Assembly (NCBI RefSeq): GCF_016654015.1
Contig: NZ_JAEPWM010000001.1
Location: 868,001 to 932,000, forward strand
DNA from: Ramlibacter ginsenosidimutans
GTDB lineage: Bacteria > Pseudomonadota > Gammaproteobacteria > Burkholderiales > Burkholderiaceae_C
DNA length: 64,000 nt
Direction of reading: 5' to 3'
Part shown: piece after piece, positions 44,422 through 52,819 of the stretch
Layout of the letters: each line of letters starts with the position of its first letter
Numbering within the stretch: position 1 is the first letter of the stretch
The notes under the pieces: generated by a model
Databases searched by the model: none
Seen by the model: only the letters and a program-made list of their open reading frames with translations
Told to the model about the DNA's origin: nothing
Position numbers and translations under genes: made by a program

Positions 44422-44503
44422 CCGTCGCGCCGTGCGGCGCGGCGCCACCCGCACGCCGCAGCCGATCTGGACCAGAATGGCCGCACCACTGCAGGAGGGC
44501 AGC

Positions 44504-44914
44504 ATGCGTCCCGTCCCCATCGGAGCCCAGGGCTCCTACTCGTTGCTCGTCGCGCCCGAACACCTCGCCAGCCAGTTCAAGGACCCGATGCTGCCGCCGG
44601 TGCTCTCCACGCCCGTGATGATCATGGCCATGGAAAACGCAGCACTCGCCGCGCTCAAGCCCTACCTCGCGCCCGGAGAAACCGCCGTGGGCAGCCACGT
44701 GGACGTGCGCCACCTCGCGGCCACGCCGGTCGGCCGACGGATCACGGCGCACGCGGAGGTGACGGGCGTCGAGGGCCGGCGGATCACGTTCACGGTCCGC
44801 GCGACCGATGGCGACGAGGAGATCGGCGCGGGCACGCACGAACGCGCGCTGATCGACCTGCAGAGGTTTGCCGCGCAGCTCGCGCAGAAGGTGAGCGGGT
44901 ACGCCAAGCCTTAG
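44504..44914 (+). CDS. Hotdog-fold thioesterase, FlK-like
   Basis: A 136-aa hotdog protein resembling fluoroacetyl-CoA thioesterase and related acyl-CoA thioesterases (LSTPVMIMAMENAALAAL, ETAVGSHVDVRHLAATPVG, GTHERALIDLQRF). Cytoplasmic. ATG 44504 has GGAGG 8 nt upstream, which decides the start. It lies 82 nt after the Pat-like gene and probably belongs to the same unit. It may hydrolyse an acyl-CoA made or sensed by its neighbour. Confidence 0.85.
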   Translation: MRPVPIGAQGSYSLLVAPEHLASQFKDPMLPPVLSTPVMIMAMENAALAALKPYLAPGETAVGSHVDVRHLAATPVGRRITAHAEVTGVEGRRITFTVRATDGDEEIGAGTHERALIDLQRFAAQLAQKVSGYAKP

Positions 44915-44979
44915 CGTGCGACGGCGAGGATCCGGTTCGATCTTCGCAGGCGCCGGCATCGCGCGCCGAACAGGTGCGC

Positions 44980-45972
44980 TTACGCCGGCGCAGCGGAAGG
45001 AGACTGCGCGCCGGGTGCCGCCGCCGGCGATGCCGCCGGCTCTTGCGACTGCACCGGCAAGCCCGCCGCGACCCACGCGGAGAAGCCGCCCGTGAGCACC
45101 TGCGCCGCCAGGCCGCGCTTGCGCAGCCGGGCTGCCATGCGCGCGGCCGACACGTCGTTCGGGCAGTCGCAATACGCGACCAGGTGGGCGTTGTCCGGCA
45201 GGTCGTCCAGCGCCTCGAGCAACTCGCGGTCGGATTCGCTGTGGCGCGCGCCCGGGATGCGCGCCTTCGCGAGCGCCGACCCTCGCACGTCGACCACGAC
45301 CACGGGTTCCCCGCGCGCCATCCGCTCGGCGAGCTCCTCCACCTTCATGCGCGGCGCGCGCAGCGCGGCGAAGGTGACGAGGAAGCGGCGCATTCCGAGC
45401 CAGCCGACGTAGGTAGCGGCGAGGATGAGCAGCAGGGGAACGGCCTGGCTCCCGAGATCGCGCAGCGCGCCGGTGATCGCCGCAACCTGGTCTTGCAGCA
45501 GCAAGCCGGCAGCGAGGCTCGCGCCCACCCACAGGAGCGAGCCGACGAGATTGAGGCCCGCGAAGCTGCCGACCCGCATGCCGAGCGCCCCCGCGAGCGG
45601 CGGCGCCAGTCCGCCCACGCCCGGCACGAAGCGGGCGAACAGCACCGCCACCGTGCCGTACCGAAGGAACGTGAGGCGGCTCTTGCGGATGCACGTGTCC
45701 GCCGACAGCGAGATGCGGCACAGCAGCGCCAGGACGTCGATGCCGAAGCGGCGGCCCGCGGCGAACCAGACGCCGTCGGCCAGCGTGGTCGCGAGCGTCG
45801 CCGCCGCGAGCACCGCGAACACATAGGGCGCGTCCTGCGCACCGCGCGCGCCGGCGAGCAGGAGAAAAGGGATCACGGGGATCGGCACGCCCATGCGCTT
45901 GGCGAAGACGATCAGGAAGATCGCCAGCACGCCATGGGCGGGGAACAGCTGAAGAAGGGTGTCGATGGACAT
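44980..45972 (-). CDS. DedA-family membrane protein fused to a rhodanese domain
   Basis: A 330-aa fusion. Residues 1-200 form the DedA/SNARE-associated domain (RYGTVAVLFARFVPGVGGLAPPLAG is the signature). Residues about 215-310 form a rhodanese domain with the active-site loop YCDCPNDVS (C268, C270). A Pro/Ala-rich tail ends the chain. DedA proteins are lipid scramblases or transporters; rhodanese carries persulfide sulfur. ATG 45970-45972 has an FNR-type box 58 nt upstream. The fusion exists elsewhere in betaproteobacteria but its role is not settled. Confidence 0.9.
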   Translation of the reverse strand: MSIDTLLQLFPAHGVLAIFLIVFAKRMGVPIPVIPFLLLAGARGAQDAPYVFAVLAAATLATTLADGVWFAAGRRFGIDVLALLCRISLSADTCIRKSRLTFLRYGTVAVLFARFVPGVGGLAPPLAGALGMRVGSFAGLNLVGSLLWVGASLAAGLLLQDQVAAITGALRDLGSQAVPLLLILAATYVGWLGMRRFLVTFAALRAPRMKVEELAERMARGEPVVVVDVRGSALAKARIPGARHSESDRELLEALDDLPDNAHLVAYCDCPNDVSAARMAARLRKRGLAAQVLTGGFSAWVAAGLPVQSQEPAASPAAAPGAQSPSAAPA

Positions 45973-46030
45973 GATGTCGCCGAGGCTGGTCGGCGACACG
46001 CATGATGCGCGTGGAGATGGAGGCGCGCAG

Positions 46031-46044
46031 TTGACGTGGGTCAG
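46031..46044 (-). promoter_or_regulatory. FNR/ANR-type box before the DedA-rhodanese gene
   Basis: TTGACGTGGGTCAG on the plus strand, 9 of 10 pattern positions. It is 58 nt from the minus-strand start, and is the last box of the block. Confidence 0.72.
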
Positions 46045-46353
46045 GTGCCTGCGGCCGGTGGGGGAATGCGTGCGGCTGACCTGGGCCGGCATCCCTCCCT
46101 TGCTCGGCTGAACGCGAAGGCAGCAGTGTGCTGTGCATCGCGGGCAGGGAGGGCCCGGCAGGAGTGACAGGCCCTCCCACGAACAGGGGAGGACAGCGTC
46201 GGTTGTCAGCCATGAAGGCACTGACTTATTGCAAAGCACGGATGCACCCCCGAGAATGGCCCCCCGTTCGGTCAGTGCAGGGGGATCGATGCCCACTCGC
46301 AGCAATCGCGGCACGACAAGCCCGTCGCCTGACCCTGCCTCGAGTGCGCGGCG
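46045..46353. other. Intergenic region before the gasdermin operon
   Basis: This stretch of 309 nt contains no convincing gene. A 9-bp hairpin GGGAGGGCC/GGCCCTCCC (46147-46155 with 46170-46178) has no T run. The AT-richer part around 46200-46240 is the likeliest promoter region of the operon that starts at 46354, but no clear -10/-35 pair is seen. Confidence 0.5.
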
Positions 46354-48957
46354 ATGAACCATGCGTCCGCCCTCGGCGACATGCTCGGCCAGGCACCAAC
46401 CGTGTCGTCCGCACGTGCGGCGCTGGCCATCCTGCGGCAGCTGACGCACGACGGCGATGTCCCTGCCGCACGTACGCTCGCTGCGCTGCTGGCACGGAAA
46501 CTCGGTCATCCTGGTGCGGTGCCGGCGATCGAGGGCCTCGTGTCCCTGGACGGCGTTCTCCAGCAACAAGGCATCCCGGCGCTCCTGCGCGTCTATCTTC
46601 TTGCGCTGCTGCCGCGCGAGTTGATGTTCCAGGCGAACAAGGCTGCGGACATCGCGACCCCTCTTCCCGACGAGGTCGAATACGCGCACTTCCAGCGGCT
46701 CGTACGGCGCGGCGACGTGCTGGAACACGAAGCGTTGAAGGCGTACTGCGTGAACGCCCTCGCTGCATCGATGAAGATGTCGACTGTTCTCTCCCCTGCC
46801 CACGTGCAAGGAGGCTGGATGCGGGCCCTGGATGGCATCCACTCGGAATGCAAGGTGGTTGCGGGGACGAACGCCAATACGAAGTTCGAGATCGGCCGCG
46901 ACCTGATCCTGGGGATCACGGCCGGCGGATTCGGCCATGCCGTGCTCCATGAAATGGGGCACCACCTCGTCGAGATCACGCTCGCCGCCCGGGGTGTCGC
47001 GGAGTCCGAAGACCAGGGTGCCGCCCTCTGCGCGAACGACCTGGCTTCACTGGCGAATGTCGTCCCGGATGCCATCCGAAACGCGCTCTCGGGAACGAAG
47101 CAGCGCGACGTGCGGCTGAGCCGGAACATCAGCCTGTTCGTCACCGTCGTGCAAGCCCGGCACGGGAGCTACATGCACTGGTCGCTCACGAGGACGGGCG
47201 CGCCGATCGAATTACGCACGGCGGTGCTGTGGGCGGCGCTGCTCCTGGAGCTTCTCGGTGTCGGTACTGCCGAGACCGCGGTCGCCTTCTCGCCGCGCGG
47301 TGTGTTCCATTTCGGCTTCGTGCGAAAGATCAAGGCGGACTCCATCGTGTGGCCGCACCAGCCGCACGACATCGAGCGCCGGCTTGCCGGCGTCTCAACC
47401 GTCGCCAGCGCTTGGCTCGAGGAGCTCACTGGCGCGGCGAAGATCGGACCGGACGGAGCGTGGATTCCAGTCGCCCTGGGGTTGCAGGAGCCAGGCATGC
47501 GCGTCTATGCCGCGGCACCAGAGGCACTGCACGACCTGCAAGCCTGCGAGGCCCTCCGGTCCCAAGCGCCTCCGGCAACCCTCCTGGAAGAACAAGCCCA
47601 CGCGCTGATGGGCGTCGCCGTGCGCTGCGCCTATCCGCCCCTCATCAAGCCGCTGCTCGATCGCGGCGTCCGGCCGGAAGATTCCCTGGGCGGCTTGGGC
47701 TCGAGCATGGCAGTGGCCGGCCCGCCCGGGCCTGCGGACAAGAGGTATCTGGGGCCCACGGCCGCGAACACCTTGACGACATTGCGCTGGCTGCATGACC
47801 AAGGGGTCGATCTCGACGCTGCACTGGACGAAACGGGAACCACCCTCCTCCTCGATGCCGTGCGGCAAGAGAGCGCCGCAGTTCCGGTGCTGCTCTCCCT
47901 GGGGGCAGACGGGAACCGTGCCGACTCCGACGGCAATACTGCGTTGCACGCTTGCGCCGGCAGCAGCTGGCACGGTCTGGCCGGGCTCGTCCTTGAGGCG
48001 GGCGCCGATCACGATAGGCGCAACGCGCAGGGGCAGACGGCGCTGGCGCTGGCTGCCGCGCTGGACGACGCAGACGCAGTAGACGCATTGCTGCAAGCTG
48101 GTGCGAATGCCGATGCACGCGACGCGGCGGGGGCCACGCCGCTGATGTCGGCCAGGAGCGGCAATGTGGTGCGACGGCTCGTCGCTTCCGGAGCCGACCC
48201 GGATGCCACCGACCACGCCGGCCGAACGCCCTTGATCGCTGCAGCCGAAGCCGCGTGCGCGGAAGTCGTCCGCACGTTGATCCAGGTGGGCGCGGATCCG
48301 GAGCGCTCCGACGACCTGGGTTCGACGGCCCTGCATCACGCTGCGTGGCGCTCCGGCGAACCTGCAAGCGACTGCCTCGTTGCCCTGCTGGACGCCGGCT
48401 GCGACGCCGATGAGGAAAGCGGGAATGGAGCGACGGCTGTCATGGTTGCCGCGCATGCCGGAAACGTCGACGGCGTCCGGGTGTTGCTGTCCCGAGGCGC
48501 AAATGTCGACGCCCGCGACGCCGACGGCAACACGCCCCTGCTCTTTGCGCTGGATCCTTCGGTGCAGCTGTCGCGCGACCCGTCGCGCAGCGCACGAAGC
48601 GAAGAAGTGGTTCGCGCCCTGGTCGAAGCCGGTGCCGACGTCAATGGCCAGAACCACGACGGGCAAGCTCCGCTGCATCTCGCTGCGCGCGCTTTCACTT
48701 CCAGCCTGGCACGCACGCTGCTGAAGCTGGGAGCCTCACCCGATCCGAGATCGCGCGACGGACAAACACCTCTCATGGACGCAGCGGCCCAGGGCCACCA
48801 CGACATGGTGGCGGCGCTCGTCGAAGCCGGGGCCGACGTCAACGCCAGGGATGGCCGGGGGAACACTCCTTTGCATTTCGCAGTCGGCTACGCGCCGTCG
48901 CCGGATCGTGCAGCAGAGGCGATCAAGCGACTGAAAGCGCGAGGGGCACGCCCATGA
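46354..48957 (+). CDS. Ankyrin-repeat protein with N-terminal HEMGHH zincin-like domain
   Basis: First gene of the presumed gasdermin defence operon, 867 aa, with no signal peptide. The N-terminal 450 residues match no family I can name, but hold a metalloprotease-type motif: H199-E200-M-G-H203-H204 in VLHEMGHHLVE, followed by an acidic segment (AESEDQGAA, E217/E219) where IrrE/ImmA-like proteins place the third ligand. Residues about 455-867 form some nine to eleven ankyrin repeats (for example GNTPLHFAV, GQTPLMDAAAQGHHDMVAALVEAGADVN). The gene could be a sensor or an activating protease. It overlaps the next gene by four bases (ATGA). No clear ribosome site precedes ATG 46354. Confidence 0.85.
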   Translation: MNHASALGDMLGQAPTVSSARAALAILRQLTHDGDVPAARTLAALLARKLGHPGAVPAIEGLVSLDGVLQQQGIPALLRVYLLALLPRELMFQANKAADIATPLPDEVEYAHFQRLVRRGDVLEHEALKAYCVNALAASMKMSTVLSPAHVQGGWMRALDGIHSECKVVAGTNANTKFEIGRDLILGITAGGFGHAVLHEMGHHLVEITLAARGVAESEDQGAALCANDLASLANVVPDAIRNALSGTKQRDVRLSRNISLFVTVVQARHGSYMHWSLTRTGAPIELRTAVLWAALLLELLGVGTAETAVAFSPRGVFHFGFVRKIKADSIVWPHQPHDIERRLAGVSTVASAWLEELTGAAKIGPDGAWIPVALGLQEPGMRVYAAAPEALHDLQACEALRSQAPPATLLEEQAHALMGVAVRCAYPPLIKPLLDRGVRPEDSLGGLGSSMAVAGPPGPADKRYLGPTAANTLTTLRWLHDQGVDLDAALDETGTTLLLDAVRQESAAVPVLLSLGADGNRADSDGNTALHACAGSSWHGLAGLVLEAGADHDRRNAQGQTALALAAALDDADAVDALLQAGANADARDAAGATPLMSARSGNVVRRLVASGADPDATDHAGRTPLIAAAEAACAEVVRTLIQVGADPERSDDLGSTALHHAAWRSGEPASDCLVALLDAGCDADEESGNGATAVMVAAHAGNVDGVRVLLSRGANVDARDADGNTPLLFALDPSVQLSRDPSRSARSEEVVRALVEAGADVNGQNHDGQAPLHLAARAFTSSLARTLLKLGASPDPRSRDGQTPLMDAAAQGHHDMVAALVEAGADVNARDGRGNTPLHFAVGYAPSPDRAAEAIKRLKARGARP

Positions 48958-51947
48958 GCACCCAGGAAGCCGAAGCCCGCATTGCAAGAGCGATCGAGGC
49001 GAAGGCCGCGGTCCTGGATCTCCGCGGGCTCGGCCTGAAAGCGCTGCCGCCGCTTCCAGAGGGCCTTGGCGGGCTGCGGTCCATCGAGCTCGGGAGCAAC
49101 CGGCTCACGTCCCTGCCGGACGAGCTGTTCATGTTGCGCGCGCTGCGGCGGATCGGCCTGGGCAACAACCGGATCGCGACGCTGCCCGCGAGCGTCGCGC
49201 AACTGCAGGAACTGCTGTCCCTGGATCTTTCCGAGAACCGGCTGGAGGGCTTGCCCGATTCCATCGCATCGCTCGCGCGGCTCGTCGAAGTTTCCCTGTA
49301 CGCGAACCGGCTGTCGGAATTGCCGGCCGGGGTCTTCGCGCTGCAGCACCTGGAACGGCTGGACCTCGCGCGAAACCGGCTCTCCGCCTTGCCCTCCCTG
49401 GCGCGTGTCCGCCGGAGCCGCCTGAGAGCGCTGGATGCGAGCAACAATCAACTGAGCCGGATTCCGGAGGGGATGCATAGCCTGCGCTCGCTGCGCGTGC
49501 TGAGCCTCGGCGGCAACAGGCTCGCGTCGATTGAAGGGCTGGAAGGCCTGTTGCTGCTCGAGGAACTCGACGTCTCGAACAACGCGCTGGTCTCCGTGGC
49601 GCCGACCTTGCGCGGGCTGCCGCGGCTGAAGCGCCTCGACACCTCCGGCAATCCCATCGCAGAAGACGAGCGCGAGGCCATCGCGCGGTACGCGGCGCTC
49701 CGCGAAGATGCGAGCGCCGCAATCGGGCAGCGGATCAGCGGCGGCGAATCGGGCGAGTCCGACGCGCGCTACTTCGACCAGGCGCCTTTCGAGTTCAACG
49801 CCGACCTGGCGGTCGATCCTGCGCGCGCGCCCGATCTCGTGGACCTGTACTACAAGAAATCGGGCGGGCAGGACATGTCGCTGCGACTGCCGGACGGAAG
49901 TTCGCTGGACCTGGACCGTGCCAGTCGCACCCGCGCCCTGGATTTCACCCGCAGTGCCGCGGCGAGCGAGAAGCCGGTGCGCTTGCAGATCGGGCAAGCG
50001 CGCGGGCGCGAGCAGATGGAGGCCAAGCGTGCCTTCGTCGTCGCCGCGCTCGGCCGACTGCATGGCGTGCAACTCGTCGAGCCCAACGTCGAAGTGGAAC
50101 TCCCCCACGCCGGCGTCCCCGCTCGTGACTTGTTGCTGCAGTGGTCGGACCAGGATGCCACGCCCGGACCGCTGCAGCGAAAGGTGGCCATGGGCTTCTC
50201 CGCATTCTTCACGCCGGAAACAGCACTCTCCGAAGTCGAGCCGCTGGCGTGCGACTCCGACGTGTGGCTGTGGTGCACGGTCTCCGCCGGCGAACTGATC
50301 CCTGGTGCGATCGGTGGCGGCCAGGCGCTCGCGCCCGGCATCGTGGACCACGCCGAACTCGAGATCGCGGTGTTCACGAACCCCGATGGCTTCCAGGTGG
50401 AGTCGCGTACGGGCACGTTGCGGCTGGCGGGGCCAACGTGCGTCGTGCTGCGCCATGCCGACGTTCCGGCGAACGCGGAGACGCCCGTCCTCGACAGCCG
50501 CCTGTTCTTCCGGACCATCACGCCGAACCGGCCGGGCGTCGCCCAGCTTCGCGTCCACTTGTACCATCGCGGCCTGCTCGTGCAGGCCATCAACGTGCTG
50601 GCTTGCATCGGGGAACGGAGCGGCGCTCCGGATCGTCCCGCAATCACTGCGCAGGTCGACTACGCGTTGAGCAACGCACTCGAGGAGCGGCAGTTGCTCG
50701 CGCTCGGCGAGCACACGCTGAGCATCTTCGCGAACGAATCGCCCGGCGCCATGGCGGGATTCCGGTTCTTCGGCGCGGACGGGGAGATCGTTGGGAGCGC
50801 GACTGTCGAAGCTTCCAGGATCACGACGCTGCTGGAAACCGCGCGCCAGGAGTTGCGCCTCGCGTCCTGGGGCAGCACGGAGGCTTACCAGGAGGCGCGC
50901 GACATCTATCGCTACGAGCCCGCCGCACCCAGGCCAGACCTGAAAGAGGACCTGGTGAGGCTCGCGAAGTGCGGCTTCAACCTTTGGGACGCGCTCGCCA
51001 AGAGCTTCGCCCGCGACGGTGACGTGCGTGCCCTGCAACAGGCAATGCGATGCCCGGGCGTCGTGCAGCTGGGCATGAAGGAATCGTCTGCGCAAGTGCT
51101 GCCGCTCGCGATCCTCTACGACCGGCCCATCGAGCCGGCCTTGAAGAATCCCGATGCCTTCGAGCTGTGCGGTGCGTTCTGGGAGCGTCCCGATTGCCTC
51201 GAAGGCCGCTGCCCGAATCACGGCAACTTGCGCGTCGTCTGTCCGTCCGGATTCTGGGGTTTCCGTCATTCCATCGGCGTGCCGGTGGGCCCGGCCAACG
51301 TCGAGGCGGCAGGGGGCGTTGGTGCCGCCAAGGTGCGGCTGTTCGCATCCGCCTATGCGGGCACATTCCCGCTGCGGGACAGCCACCTGCTGGAGCTCGA
51401 GACGCTGGTCGGCGCGGACTTCTTCGAGAAGTCGCTGACGTACCAGGAAACGGTCACGCGCATGCAACAGGGCGGCTTCCAGCTCCTTTATCTCTACTGC
51501 CACGGCGGCATGGACGGAGCCATCCCCTATGTGCTGATAGGCAGGGACGACGAAGACCCCAACCAGATCGTCCGCGCGACCCTGCGATCCAGCGGCATCG
51601 AATGGGCGGCCCCGCGCACGCTCGTCTTCATCAATGGCTGCCGGACCACCGCACTCGAACCCGAGCAGGCGATCGACCTGGTGAACGGGTTCGTCGAGAC
51701 CGCGCACGCGTCGGGCGTCATCGGCACCGAGGTCACCGTCTTCGAGCCCCTTGCGACGAAGATGGCCGAGGCGTTCATCGCACGGCTGGTCGCGGGCGCC
51801 GACGTCGGCACGGCCCTGCGCGATGCGCGGCGCGCGTTGCTGCGCGGCGACCGGCCCAATCCGCTCGGGCTGGTCTACATCCCCTTCGCCCTGGCGACGC
51901 TGAAGCTGGAAGGCCTTCCGGCATCCACACCGCCTGCAACTTCGTGA
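48954..51947 (+). CDS. Leucine-rich-repeat protein with C-terminal CHAT protease domain
   Basis: A 997-aa cytoplasmic protein. Residues about 18-260 are roughly ten leucine-rich repeats (LPDELFMLRALRRIGLGNNR, LPDSIASLARLVEVSLYANR). A middle region of unknown fold follows. The last 180 residues form a caspase-like CHAT domain, with H850 in LYLYCHGGMDG and C896 in VFINGCRTT, then VIGTEVTVFEPLATKMAEAF and ALRDARRALL, the typical C-terminal helices. CHAT and related caspase-like proteases encoded next to bacterial gasdermins cleave and activate them. Here the ligand-sensing repeats and the protease are one polypeptide. It is coupled to the ankyrin gene by ATGA and followed by the gasdermin after 7 nt. 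Confidence 0.9.
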   Translation: MSTQEAEARIARAIEAKAAVLDLRGLGLKALPPLPEGLGGLRSIELGSNRLTSLPDELFMLRALRRIGLGNNRIATLPASVAQLQELLSLDLSENRLEGLPDSIASLARLVEVSLYANRLSELPAGVFALQHLERLDLARNRLSALPSLARVRRSRLRALDASNNQLSRIPEGMHSLRSLRVLSLGGNRLASIEGLEGLLLLEELDVSNNALVSVAPTLRGLPRLKRLDTSGNPIAEDEREAIARYAALREDASAAIGQRISGGESGESDARYFDQAPFEFNADLAVDPARAPDLVDLYYKKSGGQDMSLRLPDGSSLDLDRASRTRALDFTRSAAASEKPVRLQIGQARGREQMEAKRAFVVAALGRLHGVQLVEPNVEVELPHAGVPARDLLLQWSDQDATPGPLQRKVAMGFSAFFTPETALSEVEPLACDSDVWLWCTVSAGELIPGAIGGGQALAPGIVDHAELEIAVFTNPDGFQVESRTGTLRLAGPTCVVLRHADVPANAETPVLDSRLFFRTITPNRPGVAQLRVHLYHRGLLVQAINVLACIGERSGAPDRPAITAQVDYALSNALEERQLLALGEHTLSIFANESPGAMAGFRFFGADGEIVGSATVEASRITTLLETARQELRLASWGSTEAYQEARDIYRYEPAAPRPDLKEDLVRLAKCGFNLWDALAKSFARDGDVRALQQAMRCPGVVQLGMKESSAQVLPLAILYDRPIEPALKNPDAFELCGAFWERPDCLEGRCPNHGNLRVVCPSGFWGFRHSIGVPVGPANVEAAGGVGAAKVRLFASAYAGTFPLRDSHLLELETLVGADFFEKSLTYQETVTRMQQGGFQLLYLYCHGGMDGAIPYVLIGRDDEDPNQIVRATLRSSGIEWAAPRTLVFINGCRTTALEPEQAIDLVNGFVETAHASGVIGTEVTVFEPLATKMAEAFIARLVAGADVGTALRDARRALLRGDRPNPLGLVYIPFALATLKLEGLPASTPPATS

Positions 51948-51954
51948 GGTCATC

Positions 51955-52743
51955 ATGGGAATCTGCATCGACTCGTCCACCAAGTTCCTGAAGAAGCTCG
52001 GCTACAACGTCGTTCGCCTGCCGCGGGAAGGCATCGCACCGCTGCAGTTGATCGGCGTGCAGAACGGCGATGCGCAACAACTTGGTAGCCTCGATCAGCT
52101 GGTCGCGCCGGATGCAACCCGCCGTGAGTTGCCGGCCATCCGGCCGAACGAGAAAGCTGGAGCGGTGAACAGCCAGCGATCGAGCGACTTGTCGGCCGCC
52201 TTGGGGCTCAACATCCTCGGAGCCATCATCGGCAGCATGGGTGGCAACCTGGGCGTCCAGAGCCAGTACAAGTTCGCCAAGACGATCGCCTTCGAGTATG
52301 CCGACGTGACCGGGGATGCGGTGGCGCCTCTCGAAATCGGGCAGTACCTTCGCGACGCAGTCATCGATGTCGACAACAAGATCATCCAGCAGTACGTGCT
52401 CGGGAACGGACGGCTGTACCTGATCACGCGCACCCTGAAGGCAACGAAGTTCCGGGTCGAGGCGAAGGACGCCAAGGGTGGGTCGGTGGCTGTGCAGGTG
52501 CCCGAGATCCAGAAGACGATTGGCGGGAAGGTCGAAGTCAAGGCCGACGTGGCTGGATCGAGCGCCGTGACCTACGAGGGCAAGGTGCCTCTCGTCTTCG
52601 GATTCCAATGCCTGGACGTCGGCGTGCGGGACGGCGTGCTCTCGCTGGAGAACACCGCCGCAGGCTCGGTGGCGATGGCGGCGGGCGGGAAGGAGCCCGA
52701 GAGCGTCATCCTGGACGAGCAGGGACTGCTGAATCTCGGGTAG
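51955..52743 (+). CDS. Bacterial gasdermin (pore-forming cell-death effector)
   Basis: A 262-aa protein whose sequence pattern matches bacterial gasdermins. It has an N-terminal cysteine for palmitoylation (C4 in MGICIDSS), the hallmark LGYNVVRLPREGIAPLQLIG (residues 15-34), and a glycine-rich hydrophobic segment LSAALGLNILGAIIGSMGG (79-97) followed by QSQYKFAKTIAFEYADV. Strand-rich sequence follows up to about residue 240, and a short C-terminal tail ends the chain, as expected for the autoinhibitory peptide removed by a partner protease. Family members form very large membrane pores after cleavage and kill phage-infected cells. RBS GAGGT lies 5 nt before ATG 51955. The preceding CHAT protease is the natural activator. 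Assigned by pattern memory, without a database search. Confidence 0.85.
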   Translation: MGICIDSSTKFLKKLGYNVVRLPREGIAPLQLIGVQNGDAQQLGSLDQLVAPDATRRELPAIRPNEKAGAVNSQRSSDLSAALGLNILGAIIGSMGGNLGVQSQYKFAKTIAFEYADVTGDAVAPLEIGQYLRDAVIDVDNKIIQQYVLGNGRLYLITRTLKATKFRVEAKDAKGGSVAVQVPEIQKTIGGKVEVKADVAGSSAVTYEGKVPLVFGFQCLDVGVRDGVLSLENTAAGSVAMAAGGKEPESVILDEQGLLNLG

Positions 52744-52819
52744 CGCGAAACGGAGACGATCGCGCTCAGGAAGGCGCGGGTATTCGGTCGCTTTTCATGG
52801 CACGACCCGAAGAGGCCAC

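Noticed and set aside
46147..46178. Hairpin GGGAGGGCC/GGCCCTCCC considered as a terminator
   Set aside because: No T run follows on either strand and it lies upstream of both flanking genes' starts.
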